DNA of 64,000 bases from Mycobacterium sp. ITM-2016-00316 (GCF_002968335.2 NZ_CP134398.1:5828001-5892000); one strand, 5' to 3'; counted from the first letter of the stretch, positions 8,348-17,756 are shown. Notes: generated from the letters alone by a model not told the origin. Numbers and translations: made by a program.

Positions 8348-9393
8348 CCGCGGCGTTCCCAGGCGGCACGCTGACGCATGGCGCCGTTGCCCTGTTCATG
8401 AATGCGACTCAACTCGTCGGTGACAAACTCCAGGTCGCCGACTCTGCGTAGTGCCGGTGCGATCATGTCGACGAAGGCCCGGAGCAGTTCGTAGGCCGGT
8501 GCGGCACCGTAACCGCCCAGCAGGTCCACCGCCTGCCCGTCCAGTCCGTCGTGCGCGGATTTCCAGTACGCCGCATCCAGCGCGTGCGAGGCGATGGGCG
8601 AGACGCCGACACCGCGTTCGTCCTCCTCCAGTGCTGTCATCACCGCGCCGCGGGTCAGCGCCGCCAGCAGCACCGACTCGGCAATCGTGGCCGGAACATC
8701 GGAGACGCGCACCTCCACCGTCGGAAAGTTCGCCGACGGGCGAACGTCCCAATAGACCATGCCGTCGTCGAGCATCGCGCCGATGTCCTGCATCATCTGG
8801 ACCGTGCCGTCGTAATCGTCGAGCGAATCGAAGTACGGCGGCGGACCGGCGCTCGGCCACCGCGACCACAGCACGTGACGCCAGCTGGCATGGCCGCTGT
8901 CGGCGTTGCGGTAGATCGCCGAGTTGGCGGTCAGCGCCAACAGCAACGGCAGCCACTGCCGAATCCGGTTGCTGACCCGGATCGCCGCGGCTCGGTTCGG
9001 TACCGCGACGTGTACATGGCAGCCACTGATGCCCTGTTCGTGCGCAATCATCCCGAACCGCTTCGCGATACGGCCGTAGCGCGGCGTGTCCGTGATCGGG
9101 AACTGGCGCGGGAGCGTCGGCGGCAATCCGACGGCCAACAGGCGGGCCCCGGCGGCGTCGGCGGCAGTGCCGGCGACCCGCCGCAAACGTTGGAGTTGGG
9201 ACCGCACGTCGGCGACCGTGTCGGCGACCTCGGTGGCGGTCTCCACCTGACAGCTGGTCAACTCCAGCTGCAGCTCCACACCGTCGGCCTTCGCGATCTC
9301 GGCGACCCGCGTATTGAGCGGGACCGGCTCACCCGAGTCCGGATCGATGAGCAGAAACTCCTCTTCCACACCGAAGGTGGGATGGTTGGACAT
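8293..9393 (-). CDS. YbdK-type glutamate--cysteine ligase (GCS2 family)
   Basis: 366 residues, the normal length for carboxylate-amine ligases of the GCS2 family. The N-terminus starts with the signature FGVEEEFLLID, followed by LQLELTSCQVETATEV, a conserved GCHVHVAVPNRAAAIRVSNRI block, and ANSAIYRNADSGHASWRHVLW. The family makes gamma-glutamyl amide bonds using ATP; YbdK-like members have weak gamma-glutamylcysteine ligase activity. Mycobacteria do not use glutathione, so the physiological product here is uncertain. The end overlaps the dikinase gene by 55 bases on the opposite strand. The PPOX gene lies 48 bases upstream in the same direction. Confidence 0.85.
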   Translation of the reverse strand: MSNHPTFGVEEEFLLIDPDSGEPVPLNTRVAEIAKADGVELQLELTSCQVETATEVADTVADVRSQLQRLRRVAGTAADAAGARLLAVGLPPTLPRQFPITDTPRYGRIAKRFGMIAHEQGISGCHVHVAVPNRAAAIRVSNRIRQWLPLLLALTANSAIYRNADSGHASWRHVLWSRWPSAGPPPYFDSLDDYDGTVQMMQDIGAMLDDGMVYWDVRPSANFPTVEVRVSDVPATIAESVLLAALTRGAVMTALEEDERGVGVSPIASHALDAAYWKSAHDGLDGQAVDLLGGYGAAPAYELLRAFVDMIAPALRRVGDLEFVTDELSRIHEQGNGAMRQRAAWERRGQVSDVIESSAAATVEGC

Positions 9394-9441
9394 GATCTCC
9401 CCGAACGATTGACCCTGTGTCGGCCCAGGGGTCCCTGCGCG

Positions 9442-10101
9442 CTAGCTGGATTGCCCGTTTTCCGGCGGCACCAAACGGGCGAGTTGTTCGGAAAGCCGGA
9501 CGTTCTCCCGTCGCAATGCCGCGAGTTCTTCGTGCAGCGGCGCGAGGTGGGGTTCGAGGTCCGCGGCACTGAACCGGATGGTGATGTGCTGGGGACAGTT
9601 CCAGTCATAGGCCTCGACGGTGATCAGGACGGCACGTTCGACCACGGCGTCGTAGCCCGGGTCGACGAAGGCCTCGAGCAAGGCTGGATCGTCCTCGGCG
9701 GTGACCACCCGCGCATGGCCGAAGATCTTGAGCCGGCGCCGGTGGACGTAGTCGACGGCGATCAGCGCGACCCGGTCATTTCCGCTGAGATTGCCGGTGC
9801 TGATGTATTGCAGATTGCCGCGAAAGTCGGCCCAACCGATGGTGTTGTCATCGACGGCGCGTAGGAAACCGGCAGGGCCGCCGCGAAACTGAACGTAGGG
9901 CCATCCTGTCGCGCCGACCGACGCCAGATAGAAGCTGTCCCGCTCGGCGAGATAGTCCTTCTCGTCATCGGTCAGCGCGTCCGCACCGGGCACGGCCGTT
10001 CCCTGGACACGTTTGCGATCGTAGAAGCCGTCGCTGCCGTAGCGGTGCTGAACATCGCGCACCGCATCGGTGAACGCGATCGCGCCGTAGTGTGTGCTCA
10101 C
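9442..10101 (-). CDS. pyridoxamine 5'-phosphate oxidase-family flavoprotein
   Basis: 219 residues from a GTG at STHYGAIAFTDAV; an ATG 36 bases further out is an alternative. The split beta-barrel FMN-binding fold is visible in DSFYLASVGATGWPYVQFRGGP, FADFRGN-like residues (GWADFRGNLQYISTGNL), and DRVALIAVDYVHRRRLKIFGHARVV. The C-terminus ends in a short coiled coil (LHEELAALRRENVRLSEQLARL). Mycobacterial proteins of this group bind FMN or F420 and reduce various substrates; no specific one can be named. It is divergent from a small gene that starts seven bases away. Confidence 0.8.
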   Translation of the reverse strand: MSTHYGAIAFTDAVRDVQHRYGSDGFYDRKRVQGTAVPGADALTDDEKDYLAERDSFYLASVGATGWPYVQFRGGPAGFLRAVDDNTIGWADFRGNLQYISTGNLSGNDRVALIAVDYVHRRRLKIFGHARVVTAEDDPALLEAFVDPGYDAVVERAVLITVEAYDWNCPQHITIRFSAADLEPHLAPLHEELAALRRENVRLSEQLARLVPPENGQSS

Positions 10102-10107
10102 CGATTC

Positions 10108-10371
10108 ATGAAAGCACGGCTGCCCGGGCGCCGGCATCGGTCTGCGACGTCAGCGCTACACGAAATCGCCCGGAAGATAAGGGCATCGGGAGCTTTCGCC
10201 GGTTCGCTCAGCGAGTACGCGTTGGCCGATGTCACCCTCTACCACTACGGCCCACAGAACGGCTTTCACTTCACCGTCAGCGTGCTCGGCTGGACCGAAG
10301 AGCGGGCCCGGGATTTCCTCAGCGCCCAGTTCGCACACTCGCTCCACGAAATGGCCACACCTACGGCGTAG
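10108..10371 (+). CDS. small hypothetical protein
   Basis: 87 residues. I do not recognise a family. Codon use is strongly GC3-biased over the whole length and the residues look globular (LADVTLYHYGPQNGFHFTVSVLGW), which supports a real gene despite its small size. The start is uncertain: the ATG used here is seven bases from the divergent PPOX start, and a later start is possible. A protein frame of the FNT gene runs through the same DNA but begins downstream. Confidence 0.5.
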   Translation: MKARLPGRRHRSATSALHEIARKIRASGAFAGSLSEYALADVTLYHYGPQNGFHFTVSVLGWTEERARDFLSAQFAHSLHEMATPTA

Positions 10372-10448
10372 CAGGCACGCCCGGCGGACGGTTGGCCGAA
10401 AGCTGGGTTGGGTACTCCGTGCCGTCACCCAATCACCCGATCGTGAGG

Positions 10449-11306
10449 ATGTCCATGAGCAGGACGAGCCAGCGCGATCTGGGCAGTTCCGGCAGTCCGA
10501 TCGAGGACGAGTTGGAGGATGCCTTCAACCGAATGGTCGACGAAGGCACCCAGCGCCTGCACCGCAGCTGGCGCGAGGTGCTGGTGACCGGATTCTTCGG
10601 TGGTACCGAAGTGGCGATGGGCGTGCTCGCCTACCTTTCGGTGCTGCACGCCACCGGTGATCACCTGCTTGCCGGGCTCGCATTCTCGATCGGCTTCCTG
10701 GCACTGTTGCTCGGCCGCAGCGAACTGTTCACCGAGGGATTCCTCATCCCGATCACCACCGTGGCCGCGAAGAGGGCGAGTGGCCGACAGCTGCTCACAC
10801 TCTGGAGTGGCACCCTGGTCGCCAATCTCGCCGGCGGGTGGGTGCTGATGTGGCTGATCATGCGGGCATTCCCCAAGCTGCACGAACAGACCGTCGAGTC
10901 GGCCTCGCACTTCGTCACGGCCCCGATATCGGTGGAGACGGTGGCGTTGTCCCTGCTCGGCGGCATGGCGATCACGCTGATGACCCGCATGCAGCACGGC
11001 ACCGATTCGGTGTTCGGCAAGATCGCGGCCGCCGTGGCCGGTGCCTTCCTGCTCGCCGGCCTGCAGATGTTTCACTCCATCCTGGATTCGCTGCTGATCT
11101 TCGGCGCGCTGAGCACCGGAGAGGTCCCCTTCGGATATCTCGACTGGCTCGGCTGGTTCGGCTACGTCCTGGTCGGCAACGTCGTCGGCGGCCTCGGCCT
11201 GGTCACGCTACTGCGGTTGTTGCGCAGCAAGGACCGCATCCAGGAGGAGCGCACGGAGGCCAGGCGTGGAAACCCGCCGAGCGGGGCATCCTCCGACGAT
11301 GAATGA
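10449..11306 (+). CDS. formate/nitrite transporter (FNT) family channel
   Basis: 285 residues. The start is ATG (or the next ATG two codons on). A hydrophilic N-terminus of about 45 residues leads into six predicted membrane helices: VLVTGFFGGTEVAMGVLAYL, LAGLAFSIGFLALLLGRSEL, LLTLWSGTLVANLAGGWVLM, the SVETVALSLLGGMAITLM segment, IAAAVAGAFLLAGLQMFHSI and WFGYVLVGNVVGGLGLVTLL. FTEGFLIP and GNVVGG match the FNT half-helix pore regions. The family passes formate, nitrite or related monovalent anions. A short acidic gene overlaps its stop by eight bases and is likely translationally coupled. Confidence 0.85.
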   Translation: MSMSRTSQRDLGSSGSPIEDELEDAFNRMVDEGTQRLHRSWREVLVTGFFGGTEVAMGVLAYLSVLHATGDHLLAGLAFSIGFLALLLGRSELFTEGFLIPITTVAAKRASGRQLLTLWSGTLVANLAGGWVLMWLIMRAFPKLHEQTVESASHFVTAPISVETVALSLLGGMAITLMTRMQHGTDSVFGKIAAAVAGAFLLAGLQMFHSILDSLLIFGALSTGEVPFGYLDWLGWFGYVLVGNVVGGLGLVTLLRLLRSKDRIQEERTEARRGNPPSGASSDDE

Positions 11307-11541
11307 CAACACTGCAGCGCCGAAGCCTCCCGGCCCCACCGACCAGGGCCGCACCGGAGGGATGGCCACTCGGGAAGTGGCCCCAGAAGTGGTGGAGAAA
11401 CACCGCGGTGGCGTGCCCAAGGACGCCACCGAGGTCACCGAGGAGCAGGCCGAACAGCAGGAGCAGCAGGAGCATCGCAACGACGACCCCGACGCACCCG
11501 GACGGCATCAGGACCGCCACCAGATCGCCGACGAGACGTAG
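11299..11541 (+). CDS. small hydrophilic Gln/Glu-rich protein
   Basis: 80 residues, starting inside the last codons of the FNT gene (8-base overlap), so translation is probably coupled. It is entirely hydrophilic, with a Pro-rich start (APKPPGPTDQGRTGG) and a Glu/Gln tract (EEQAEQQEQQEHRNDD), and is likely disordered. No family recognised. The tight coupling suggests an accessory role for the channel, but nothing in the sequence proves this. Confidence 0.5.
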   Translation: MNDNTAAPKPPGPTDQGRTGGMATREVAPEVVEKHRGGVPKDATEVTEEQAEQQEQQEHRNDDPDAPGRHQDRHQIADET

Positions 11542-11637
11542 CGGTCACCCCGCAACGGACCGCCGAAGCCGGGTAGCCCCTAGATCGAGCTGGAAACCTG
11601 TCAGCGCTGGTGCGCCGATGCCGGAGGTGTGAATGCC

Positions 11638-12813
11638 ATGGGTGCAGTCGAGACCGCCCAGCGCCTCAAGCGCGCGCTGCCCGTGGTCGCCGTCGACCGC
11701 AACACCGCACTGGTCCTGGTGAAGTGCATCATCGCGGGAACCGCCGCCTGGATCGTGGCGACCGATGTCTTTCACGCCACCTACGCCACATTCGCCACGT
11801 TTTCGGCGATGCTGCTCATGCACCAGACCATCGCGGAGTCGGTGGAGAAAGCGGCCCACTACACCGCCGCGGTACTTCTCGGGATCGCGCTGGTAGGCGG
11901 GGCTGTCCTGGCGGTCGGCGTGCAGCCATGGCTGCTACCGATCATCCTGGCGGTGACGCTCGTGATCGGGCATTGGCACCGCTTGGGCAGCCAGGGCTTC
12001 AACGTGACGGTGGCGGCGGTATTCGCCTACGGCGTGTTCGCCATCCCGTCGTCCGACAAGCCCGCATTGACCCTGATCCGCGACCTTGCCGGGATGGTGC
12101 TGCTGGGCGCAACCGTCGCCATCGTCACCAATCTGCTCATCGCACCGCCATTGCGATACCGAAGTGCCGCGGGCGCGGTCGAAGGTTACTTCCAGGCCGC
12201 CACCACGCTGCTCGAGGACATGGCCGCCGCAATGGACTCCGGAATACCCGAACCCGACGCCGCTCGGGAGTGGCGGCGGCGCAGCGACGACCTGCCGCGG
12301 ATGGCCGCTCAGACCCGCAGCACCATCGATCACGCCTGGGAAACGCACAAACTGAATCCGCGCCGACTGCTCGCCCGCGATCGGAGCGATCTGACCGTCT
12401 ACCGGATAACGGTGCACGGCGTCGACCGCATCGCCGAACAACTCCGGTTCGTCACGGCCGGTCTGGTCCGGGTATCCCACGAAAGAAATCGTGAACAAGC
12501 GGCGCAGGAGATTCCGCGCAACGAATTTCATCGGCACTACGCCGGCGTGCTGGCCGCGGTCTGCGATGCCGTCGCCGCGGCGGCGACGATCCACTCGATG
12601 GCAGACCTGACGCCCGGTGACGCTACCTCCGACCCATCCCGCCGTTGTGAAAGCGCCCTCCGGCTACTCGGTGCCACCGCCGACATCCACCGACTGGACC
12701 TACCCGACGATTGGGCGCTCTACGGCGCGCTCTACACCGACGCCGAGCGTCTGTGTGAGGAGGTTCGATCCCTGCGCGAGGCCCTGCACGACGCATTTCC
12801 GCCGCATCGGTGA
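11638..12813 (+). CDS. FUSC/ArAE-family membrane protein (aromatic acid exporter type)
   Basis: 391 residues from the ATG that follows GGAGG by ten bases; a GTG nine bases earlier sits too close to that site. The N-terminal half has about five or six hydrophobic helices (ALVLVKCIIAGTAAWIVATD, YTAAVLLGIALVGGAVLAV, LLPIILAVTLVIGHWHRLG, LAGMVLLGATVAIVTNLLIA). The C-terminal half is a cytosolic helical domain (EGYFQAATTLLEDMAAAMDSG). This is the arrangement of FUSC/ArAE proteins such as YccS and AaeB, which export aromatic acids or related anions. Substrate unknown. It follows the FNT gene pair in the same direction. Confidence 0.75.
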   Translation: MGAVETAQRLKRALPVVAVDRNTALVLVKCIIAGTAAWIVATDVFHATYATFATFSAMLLMHQTIAESVEKAAHYTAAVLLGIALVGGAVLAVGVQPWLLPIILAVTLVIGHWHRLGSQGFNVTVAAVFAYGVFAIPSSDKPALTLIRDLAGMVLLGATVAIVTNLLIAPPLRYRSAAGAVEGYFQAATTLLEDMAAAMDSGIPEPDAAREWRRRSDDLPRMAAQTRSTIDHAWETHKLNPRRLLARDRSDLTVYRITVHGVDRIAEQLRFVTAGLVRVSHERNREQAAQEIPRNEFHRHYAGVLAAVCDAVAAAATIHSMADLTPGDATSDPSRRCESALRLLGATADIHRLDLPDDWALYGALYTDAERLCEEVRSLREALHDAFPPHR

Positions 12814-12906
12814 CCGGCTTCACCGGCACGGATACGCTGAGATGTCGGGTCAGCGGACTACCATTCCTCCCGCAATCCCACCCGGCCCAGACGGAGACAA
12901 CCAGCA

Positions 12907-14940
12907 GTGAGTTACAACGCCGCAGACATCACCGAGCTCGACGATGTCCAGCACACGCGCCTGCGGCCGGCCGTGAACCTGGGCCTCGATGTGCTCAACA
13001 CCGCCCTGCGCGAGTTGGTCGACAACGCCATCGAAGAGGTCGCCGATCCCAGCCACGGCGGCTCCACGGTGACCATCACCCTGCACGCCGACGGATCGGT
13101 CAGTGTCGCCGACGACGGCCGCGGCCTGCCCGTCGACTCCGATCCGACCACCGGTAAGAACGGCATCGTCAAGACCCTGGGCACGGCGCGCGCCGGTGGC
13201 AAGTTCTCCGCGCATTCCGATGCCACCAGCACCGGTGCCGGCCTGAACGGAATCGGCGCCGCGGCAGCGGTGTTCATCTCTGCGCGTACCGACGTGACCG
13301 TGCGCCGCGCCGGCAAGACCTACCTGCAGAGCTTCGGCGCGGGCTACCCCGGTTCGTTCGAAGGCAACGAGTTCGACCCGGACGCGCCGTTCACCCGCGC
13401 CGACAACCAGAAGCTGCGCGGCACAGGTAACCGCAAGCCGGACGCGCACGGCACCACGGTGCGCATCCTGTTCGACCCGATCGTGGTGCCCGACTCGACC
13501 GTGGACGTCGGTGAGGTGCTGCTGCGTGCGCACGCCGCCGCGCGGATGTCCCCCGGTGTGCACCTGACGGTCGTCGACGAAGGCTGGCCCGGTCAAGAGG
13601 TGCCGCCGGCATTGCTCGAACCGTTCAGCGGCCCGTGGGGCAGCGACACCCTGCTGGACCTGATGTGCACCGCGGGGGGCACTCCCCTGCCCGGCGTCCG
13701 CGCCGTCGTAGAGGGCCGGGGCGAATACACCACCGGCCGCGGCCCCACGCCGTTCCGCTGGTCGTTGACCGCCGGACCGGCAGAACCCGCCACCATCGCC
13801 GCGTTCTGCAACACCGTGCGCACCCCGGGCGGCGGGTCCCACCTGACGGCCGCGATGAAGGGTCTGTCCGAAGCGCTGGCCGACCGCGCCTCCCGGATTC
13901 GTGATCTCGGCCTGGCAAAAGGCGAGGACGGCCCGGAGCCACAGGATTTCGTGGCCGTGACCGCACTGGCCGTCGACACCCGCGCCCCCGACGTGGCGTG
14001 GGACTCGCAGGCCAAGACCGCGGTCTCCTCACGATCGCTCAACTTGGCAATGGCCCCGGATGTGGCGCGCAGTGTCACCATCTGGGCGGCCAATCCGGCC
14101 AACGGCGACGCCGTGTCGCTGTGGACGAAGCTGGCCCTGGAATCGGCGCGGGCGCGACGCAGCGCCGAGGGCGCCAAGGCCCGGTCCCGGGCGGCGTCGA
14201 AGGCCAAGGGGCTGGGCACCAACCTGTCGCTGCCACCGAAGCTGCTGCCCAGCAGGGAAACCGGACGCGGGTCGGGCGCCGAATTGTTTCTGTGCGAGGG
14301 CGACTCGGCGCTGGGCACCATCAAGGCGGCCCGCGACGCCACGTTCCAGGCCGCCTTCCCACTGAAAGGCAAGCCGCCCAACGTCTATGGGTTCACCGTC
14401 AACAAGGCGCGGGTCAAGGACGAATTCGACTCGATCGAACGCATCCTGGGCTGCGGGGTGCGTGAGCACTGCGACCCCGAGCAGTGCCGTTATGACCGCA
14501 TCCTGTTCGCCTCCGACGCCGACCCCGACGGCGGCAACATCAACTCCAGCCTCATCTCGATGTTTCTGGACTTCTACCGGCCACTGGTGGAAGCCGGGAT
14601 GGTCTATGTGACGCTGCCGCCGCTGTTCGTGGTCAAGGACGGCAACGAACGCATCTACTGCCAGGACGAATCCGAGCGTGATACCGCGGTGGCCCAGCTG
14701 AAAGCCACCTCCAAACGCAAGGTGGAGGTGCAACGGAACAAGGGCCTTGGCGAGATGGACGCCGATGACTTCTGGAACACCGTGCTGGATCCGCAGCGGC
14801 GCACCGTGATACGGGTGCACCTCGACGACGGTGACGCCAAGCTGCACCACACCCTGTTCGGCGGGCCACCGGAGGGACGGCGTACGTGGATGGCCGATAT
14901 CGCCGCCCGTGTCGACACCGCCGCGCTGGACCTGAGCTAG
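12907..14940 (+). CDS. topoN: TopoN: ATPase/TOPRIM subunit of atypical type II topoisomerase
   Basis: 677 residues from a GTG start, similar in plan to GyrB/ParE. The GHKL ATPase domain shows RELVDNAIEEV (catalytic Glu and Mg-binding Asn), DDGRGLPVD, GTARAGGKFSA and GLNGIGAAAAV. A transducer domain follows (GGGSHLTAAMKGLSEAL), then a TOPRIM domain with LFLCEGDSALGTIKAARD and ASDADPDGGNI (the metal-binding DxD, with Pro where gyrase has Val). It pairs with the next gene, 18 bases downstream. Mycobacteria already have one gyrase; M. smegmatis carries this second enzyme (TopoNM), reported to relax, decatenate and introduce positive supercoils. The assignment to that enzyme is from architecture and genus. 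Confidence 0.88.
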   Translation: MSYNAADITELDDVQHTRLRPAVNLGLDVLNTALRELVDNAIEEVADPSHGGSTVTITLHADGSVSVADDGRGLPVDSDPTTGKNGIVKTLGTARAGGKFSAHSDATSTGAGLNGIGAAAAVFISARTDVTVRRAGKTYLQSFGAGYPGSFEGNEFDPDAPFTRADNQKLRGTGNRKPDAHGTTVRILFDPIVVPDSTVDVGEVLLRAHAAARMSPGVHLTVVDEGWPGQEVPPALLEPFSGPWGSDTLLDLMCTAGGTPLPGVRAVVEGRGEYTTGRGPTPFRWSLTAGPAEPATIAAFCNTVRTPGGGSHLTAAMKGLSEALADRASRIRDLGLAKGEDGPEPQDFVAVTALAVDTRAPDVAWDSQAKTAVSSRSLNLAMAPDVARSVTIWAANPANGDAVSLWTKLALESARARRSAEGAKARSRAASKAKGLGTNLSLPPKLLPSRETGRGSGAELFLCEGDSALGTIKAARDATFQAAFPLKGKPPNVYGFTVNKARVKDEFDSIERILGCGVREHCDPEQCRYDRILFASDADPDGGNINSSLISMFLDFYRPLVEAGMVYVTLPPLFVVKDGNERIYCQDESERDTAVAQLKATSKRKVEVQRNKGLGEMDADDFWNTVLDPQRRTVIRVHLDDGDAKLHHTLFGGPPEGRRTWMADIAARVDTAALDLS

Positions 14941-14958
14941 AAGATTTAGGAAATCACT

Positions 14959-17088
14959 GTGACCGCGATCATCGAGCAGAATCCCGATCTGGTGCTCGAC
15001 CAGAGCGCCGACGACTACTGGAACCACTACCAGCTGACGTTCGCGCTCTACAGCGTCAGCGACCGCGCGATTCCGTCCGCGTTCGACGGGCTCAAGCCCG
15101 GCCAGCGGCGTCTGCTCTACCAGATGCACGACTCGCGACTGCTGCCCGGCAACAAACCGCAGAAGTCCTCGAAGGTCTGCTCGGCGGTCACCGGCAACCT
15201 GCACCCGCACGGCGGCGCGTCCATGTACGGGGCCGCTGCGCTGATGGCCGCGGAGTTCCAGCGCGTGAAAGTGATTGACGGACAGGGCGCTTTCCCCCGC
15301 ATCCAGGGCGATATTCCCGCCGCCGACCGGTACACCGAGATGCGGTTGTCGGCGCCCGGGGCCGCGCTGACCGCCGAACTCGATGACCACGCCGTACCGA
15401 TGGTCTCGACGTTCGACGGTGAATGGATCGAGCCGACCATGCTGCCGGCCCAGTGGCCGGTGCTGCTGTGCAACGGTGCCGTCGGCATCGCCGAGGGCTG
15501 GGCCACCAAGGTGCCCGCCCACAATCCGCGCGAGATCATGGCCGCCTGCCGGGCGCTATTGGCGCGGCCGAACACGACCGACGACACCTTGATGAAGCTC
15601 ATTCCGGGCCCCGACTGGGGATGTGGGGCCACCGTGGTGGGCACCGCCGGGCTGCGGGAGTACATCACCACTGGACGCGGGCAGCTCACGGTACGCGGCA
15701 CGGTATCGGTGGACGGCAAGAACGTCATCGTCACCGAGTTGCCGCCCGGGGTCGCGAGCAACACGGTGCAGGAACGCATCCGGGCGCTGGTCGAATCCGG
15801 GGAGCTGTCGGGGGTGGCCGACATGTCGGACCTGACCGACCGTCGGAACGGGCTGCGCATCGTGGTCACCGCCAAGCGCGGACACAGCGCCGAAACGATC
15901 CGAGACCAGTTGCTCGCGCTGACGCCGCTGGAATCGACGTTCGCGGCCAGCCTGGTAGCGCTCGACGAGGACCGGGTGCCGCGCTGGTGGACGGTGCGGG
16001 AACTGATCGGCGCATTCCTGCACCTGCGCGACTCGGTGGTGTTGCGCCGCAGCGAGTACCGGCTGGAGAAGGTCACCGCGCGGCGGCACCTGGTCGCCGG
16101 TCTGATGACCATTCACCTGGACATCGACGCCGCGGTCGCGGTGATCCGCAACTCCGACACCGTCGACGACGCCCGGCGCGGCCTGCAGGACCGCTTCGCG
16201 ATCGACGAAGAGCAGGCCAATTATGTTCTGGCGCTGCAGCTTCGGCGGCTCACCAAGCTCGACGTCATCGAGCTGCAGGCCGAAGCGGACAAGCTGGACG
16301 CCGAGTTCATCGAGCTGACCGAGCTGGTGACCAACCCCGATGCCCGCCGCAAGGTGATCGACAAGGAGCTGGTGGAGACCGCCAAACTGTTCAAGGGGCC
16401 CGAGTTCGACCGGCGCACCGTCCTGGACCCCGACGCGGCACCGGTCACCGCCGGCTCCGACGACGACGGGCCCCGCGAGAAGAAGGTCAACGCCGCCTGG
16501 CGTCTCGATGACCGCGGCGTGTTCTCCGACAGCCACGGCGAACTGCTCAGCTCAGGGCTGGGCTGGGCGGTGTGGACCGACGGGCGGATCAAGTTCACCA
16601 ACGGCAACGGTCTGCCCTACAAGATCCGCGATATCCCGGTGGCACCGGATATCACCGGGCTGCTGGCATCGGGTGTACTGGCCGACGGCTACCACCTGGC
16701 GCTGGTGACGCGCCGCGGCAAGGTGCTGCGGATCGACCCGGCGGCGGTGAATCCGCAAGGCGCAGCGGGTAACGGCGTGGCGGGGGTGAAGCTCGCCGCC
16801 GAAGACGACGCGGTGATTGCGGCGCTCCCGGTGTCGTGCGGCAACGGTGAAGCGATCCTGTCGATCTCCGAGAAGGCCTGGAAGGTAACCGAAGTCGCCG
16901 ATATACCGGTGAAGGGCCGGGGCGGAGCCGGCGTCGGTTTCCACCCGCTCGTCAACGGTGAGACCGCGCTGCTGTCGGCGGCCATCTCGGCGACCGGATT
17001 CGTGCGCGGGAAGCGGTCGGTGCGGGCGGAGAAGCGCGCCAAGGCTTCGGTCAAGGGCTCCGGGGCGGATGTGACCCCGGCGGAGTAG
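14959..17088 (+). CDS. topoM: TopoM: DNA cleavage/ligation subunit of atypical type II topoisomerase
   Basis: 709 residues from a GTG start with AGGAAA upstream. The winged-helix/tower region resembles GyrA/ParC, and the catalytic tyrosine is Tyr125 in AADRYTEMRLS. The domain order is breakage-reunion domain, coiled-coil tower (to about 470) and a short C-terminal domain. The canonical gyrase box QRRGGKG is absent; the nearest match is KGRGGAG at about residue 651. This is consistent with an enzyme that is not a classical negative-supercoiling gyrase. It is co-transcribed with topoN. A paralogous gyrase elsewhere in the genome is expected but not visible here. Confidence 0.88.
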   Translation: MTAIIEQNPDLVLDQSADDYWNHYQLTFALYSVSDRAIPSAFDGLKPGQRRLLYQMHDSRLLPGNKPQKSSKVCSAVTGNLHPHGGASMYGAAALMAAEFQRVKVIDGQGAFPRIQGDIPAADRYTEMRLSAPGAALTAELDDHAVPMVSTFDGEWIEPTMLPAQWPVLLCNGAVGIAEGWATKVPAHNPREIMAACRALLARPNTTDDTLMKLIPGPDWGCGATVVGTAGLREYITTGRGQLTVRGTVSVDGKNVIVTELPPGVASNTVQERIRALVESGELSGVADMSDLTDRRNGLRIVVTAKRGHSAETIRDQLLALTPLESTFAASLVALDEDRVPRWWTVRELIGAFLHLRDSVVLRRSEYRLEKVTARRHLVAGLMTIHLDIDAAVAVIRNSDTVDDARRGLQDRFAIDEEQANYVLALQLRRLTKLDVIELQAEADKLDAEFIELTELVTNPDARRKVIDKELVETAKLFKGPEFDRRTVLDPDAAPVTAGSDDDGPREKKVNAAWRLDDRGVFSDSHGELLSSGLGWAVWTDGRIKFTNGNGLPYKIRDIPVAPDITGLLASGVLADGYHLALVTRRGKVLRIDPAAVNPQGAAGNGVAGVKLAAEDDAVIAALPVSCGNGEAILSISEKAWKVTEVADIPVKGRGGAGVGFHPLVNGETALLSAAISATGFVRGKRSVRAEKRAKASVKGSGADVTPAE

Positions 17089-17101
17089 CGAATGCTCGCC
17101 G

Positions 17102-17647
17102 TCAACCGCCGAGGATGAGTCCGGTGAGCCAGACCAGCGCGGCACTGCAGGCTTCGTCCGCCTCCTCGATGGATTGCGTGCTGGTCAGGAACGCCAGGCG
17201 CAGTCCGTCGACGGCGGCCACCACGATCTGTCCCGCCAGCGTGGGCTCGGGAGCGCCGAGCACGTCAAACAGGTGGGCGAAGAGGTCGTTGGTCTCGTCC
17301 TGCCAGGCACGGACCTCGTCGCGCATGGACGGCTTGGCCACGGCATACAGTTGCAATTCGTACTGCGCACGCATGTAGACGCGGCCACGCGGTTCGGACA
17401 CCATGACCTGGCGCAGCCACTGGTCCACCGCGGCGCGCACCTTCGCCGGCTCGCTCTGAGCCATGGCCGCCAACCGGGCGGTGTTCGCCCTCATCTCGGC
17501 CAGCTCCGTGGCCACGGTGTGCCGGAAGGCCGCGGCGATGATGTCCTCGCGGGACGCGTAGTGGTAGGTGGTCGACGACAGCGAGACCCCGGCCGTCTGT
17601 GCGACGGCCCGGTGCGTCAATGCGTCGATACCCTTGTGACCGGCCAC
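17102..17647 (-). CDS. TetR-family regulator with problematic 5' end
   Basis: The open frame gives 181 residues from a GTG, with a good recognition helix ([29 protein letters not shown]) and a TetR ligand domain. Helix 1 is missing from this version, yet it is encoded upstream in frame ([19 protein letters not shown]) without any ATG, GTG or TTG. A strong AGGAGA site precedes a GTG at 17714 in the neighbouring frame. Removing one base from the GGG run at 17698-17700 would join that GTG to helix 1 and give a normal 203-residue TetR protein. So either the start is unusual or there is a one-base indel. It is convergent with topoM and divergent from the sigma factor. Confidence 0.75.
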   Translation of the reverse strand: MAGHKGIDALTHRAVAQTAGVSLSSTTYHYASREDIIAAAFRHTVATELAEMRANTARLAAMAQSEPAKVRAAVDQWLRQVMVSEPRGRVYMRAQYELQLYAVAKPSMRDEVRAWQDETNDLFAHLFDVLGAPEPTLAGQIVVAAVDGLRLAFLTSTQSIEEADEACSAALVWLTGLILGG

Positions 17648-17744
17648 CTCGATGGCCGCGTCGACGATGTCAGCGCAGATCTGTTCCGCCGTCTTGCGGG
17701 TAGCGATCGCCCACTCTCCTACTTTCGGTACCGGGGTACCGGCG

Positions 17745-17756
17745 GTACAGGTGTAC
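17745..17756. promoter_or_regulatory. TetR operator copy 1 (GTACA-GG-TGTAC)
   Basis: A 12-base palindrome with perfect 5-base arms and a 2-base centre, lying just upstream of the TetR coding region. The same arms recur twice about 90 and 107 bases away, upstream of the divergent sigma factor gene. Likely the autoregulatory site. Confidence 0.65.

Noticed and set aside
14029-15522. A long - strand frame under topoN/topoM
   Set aside because: Antisense shadow; the + strand has full topoisomerase motifs.
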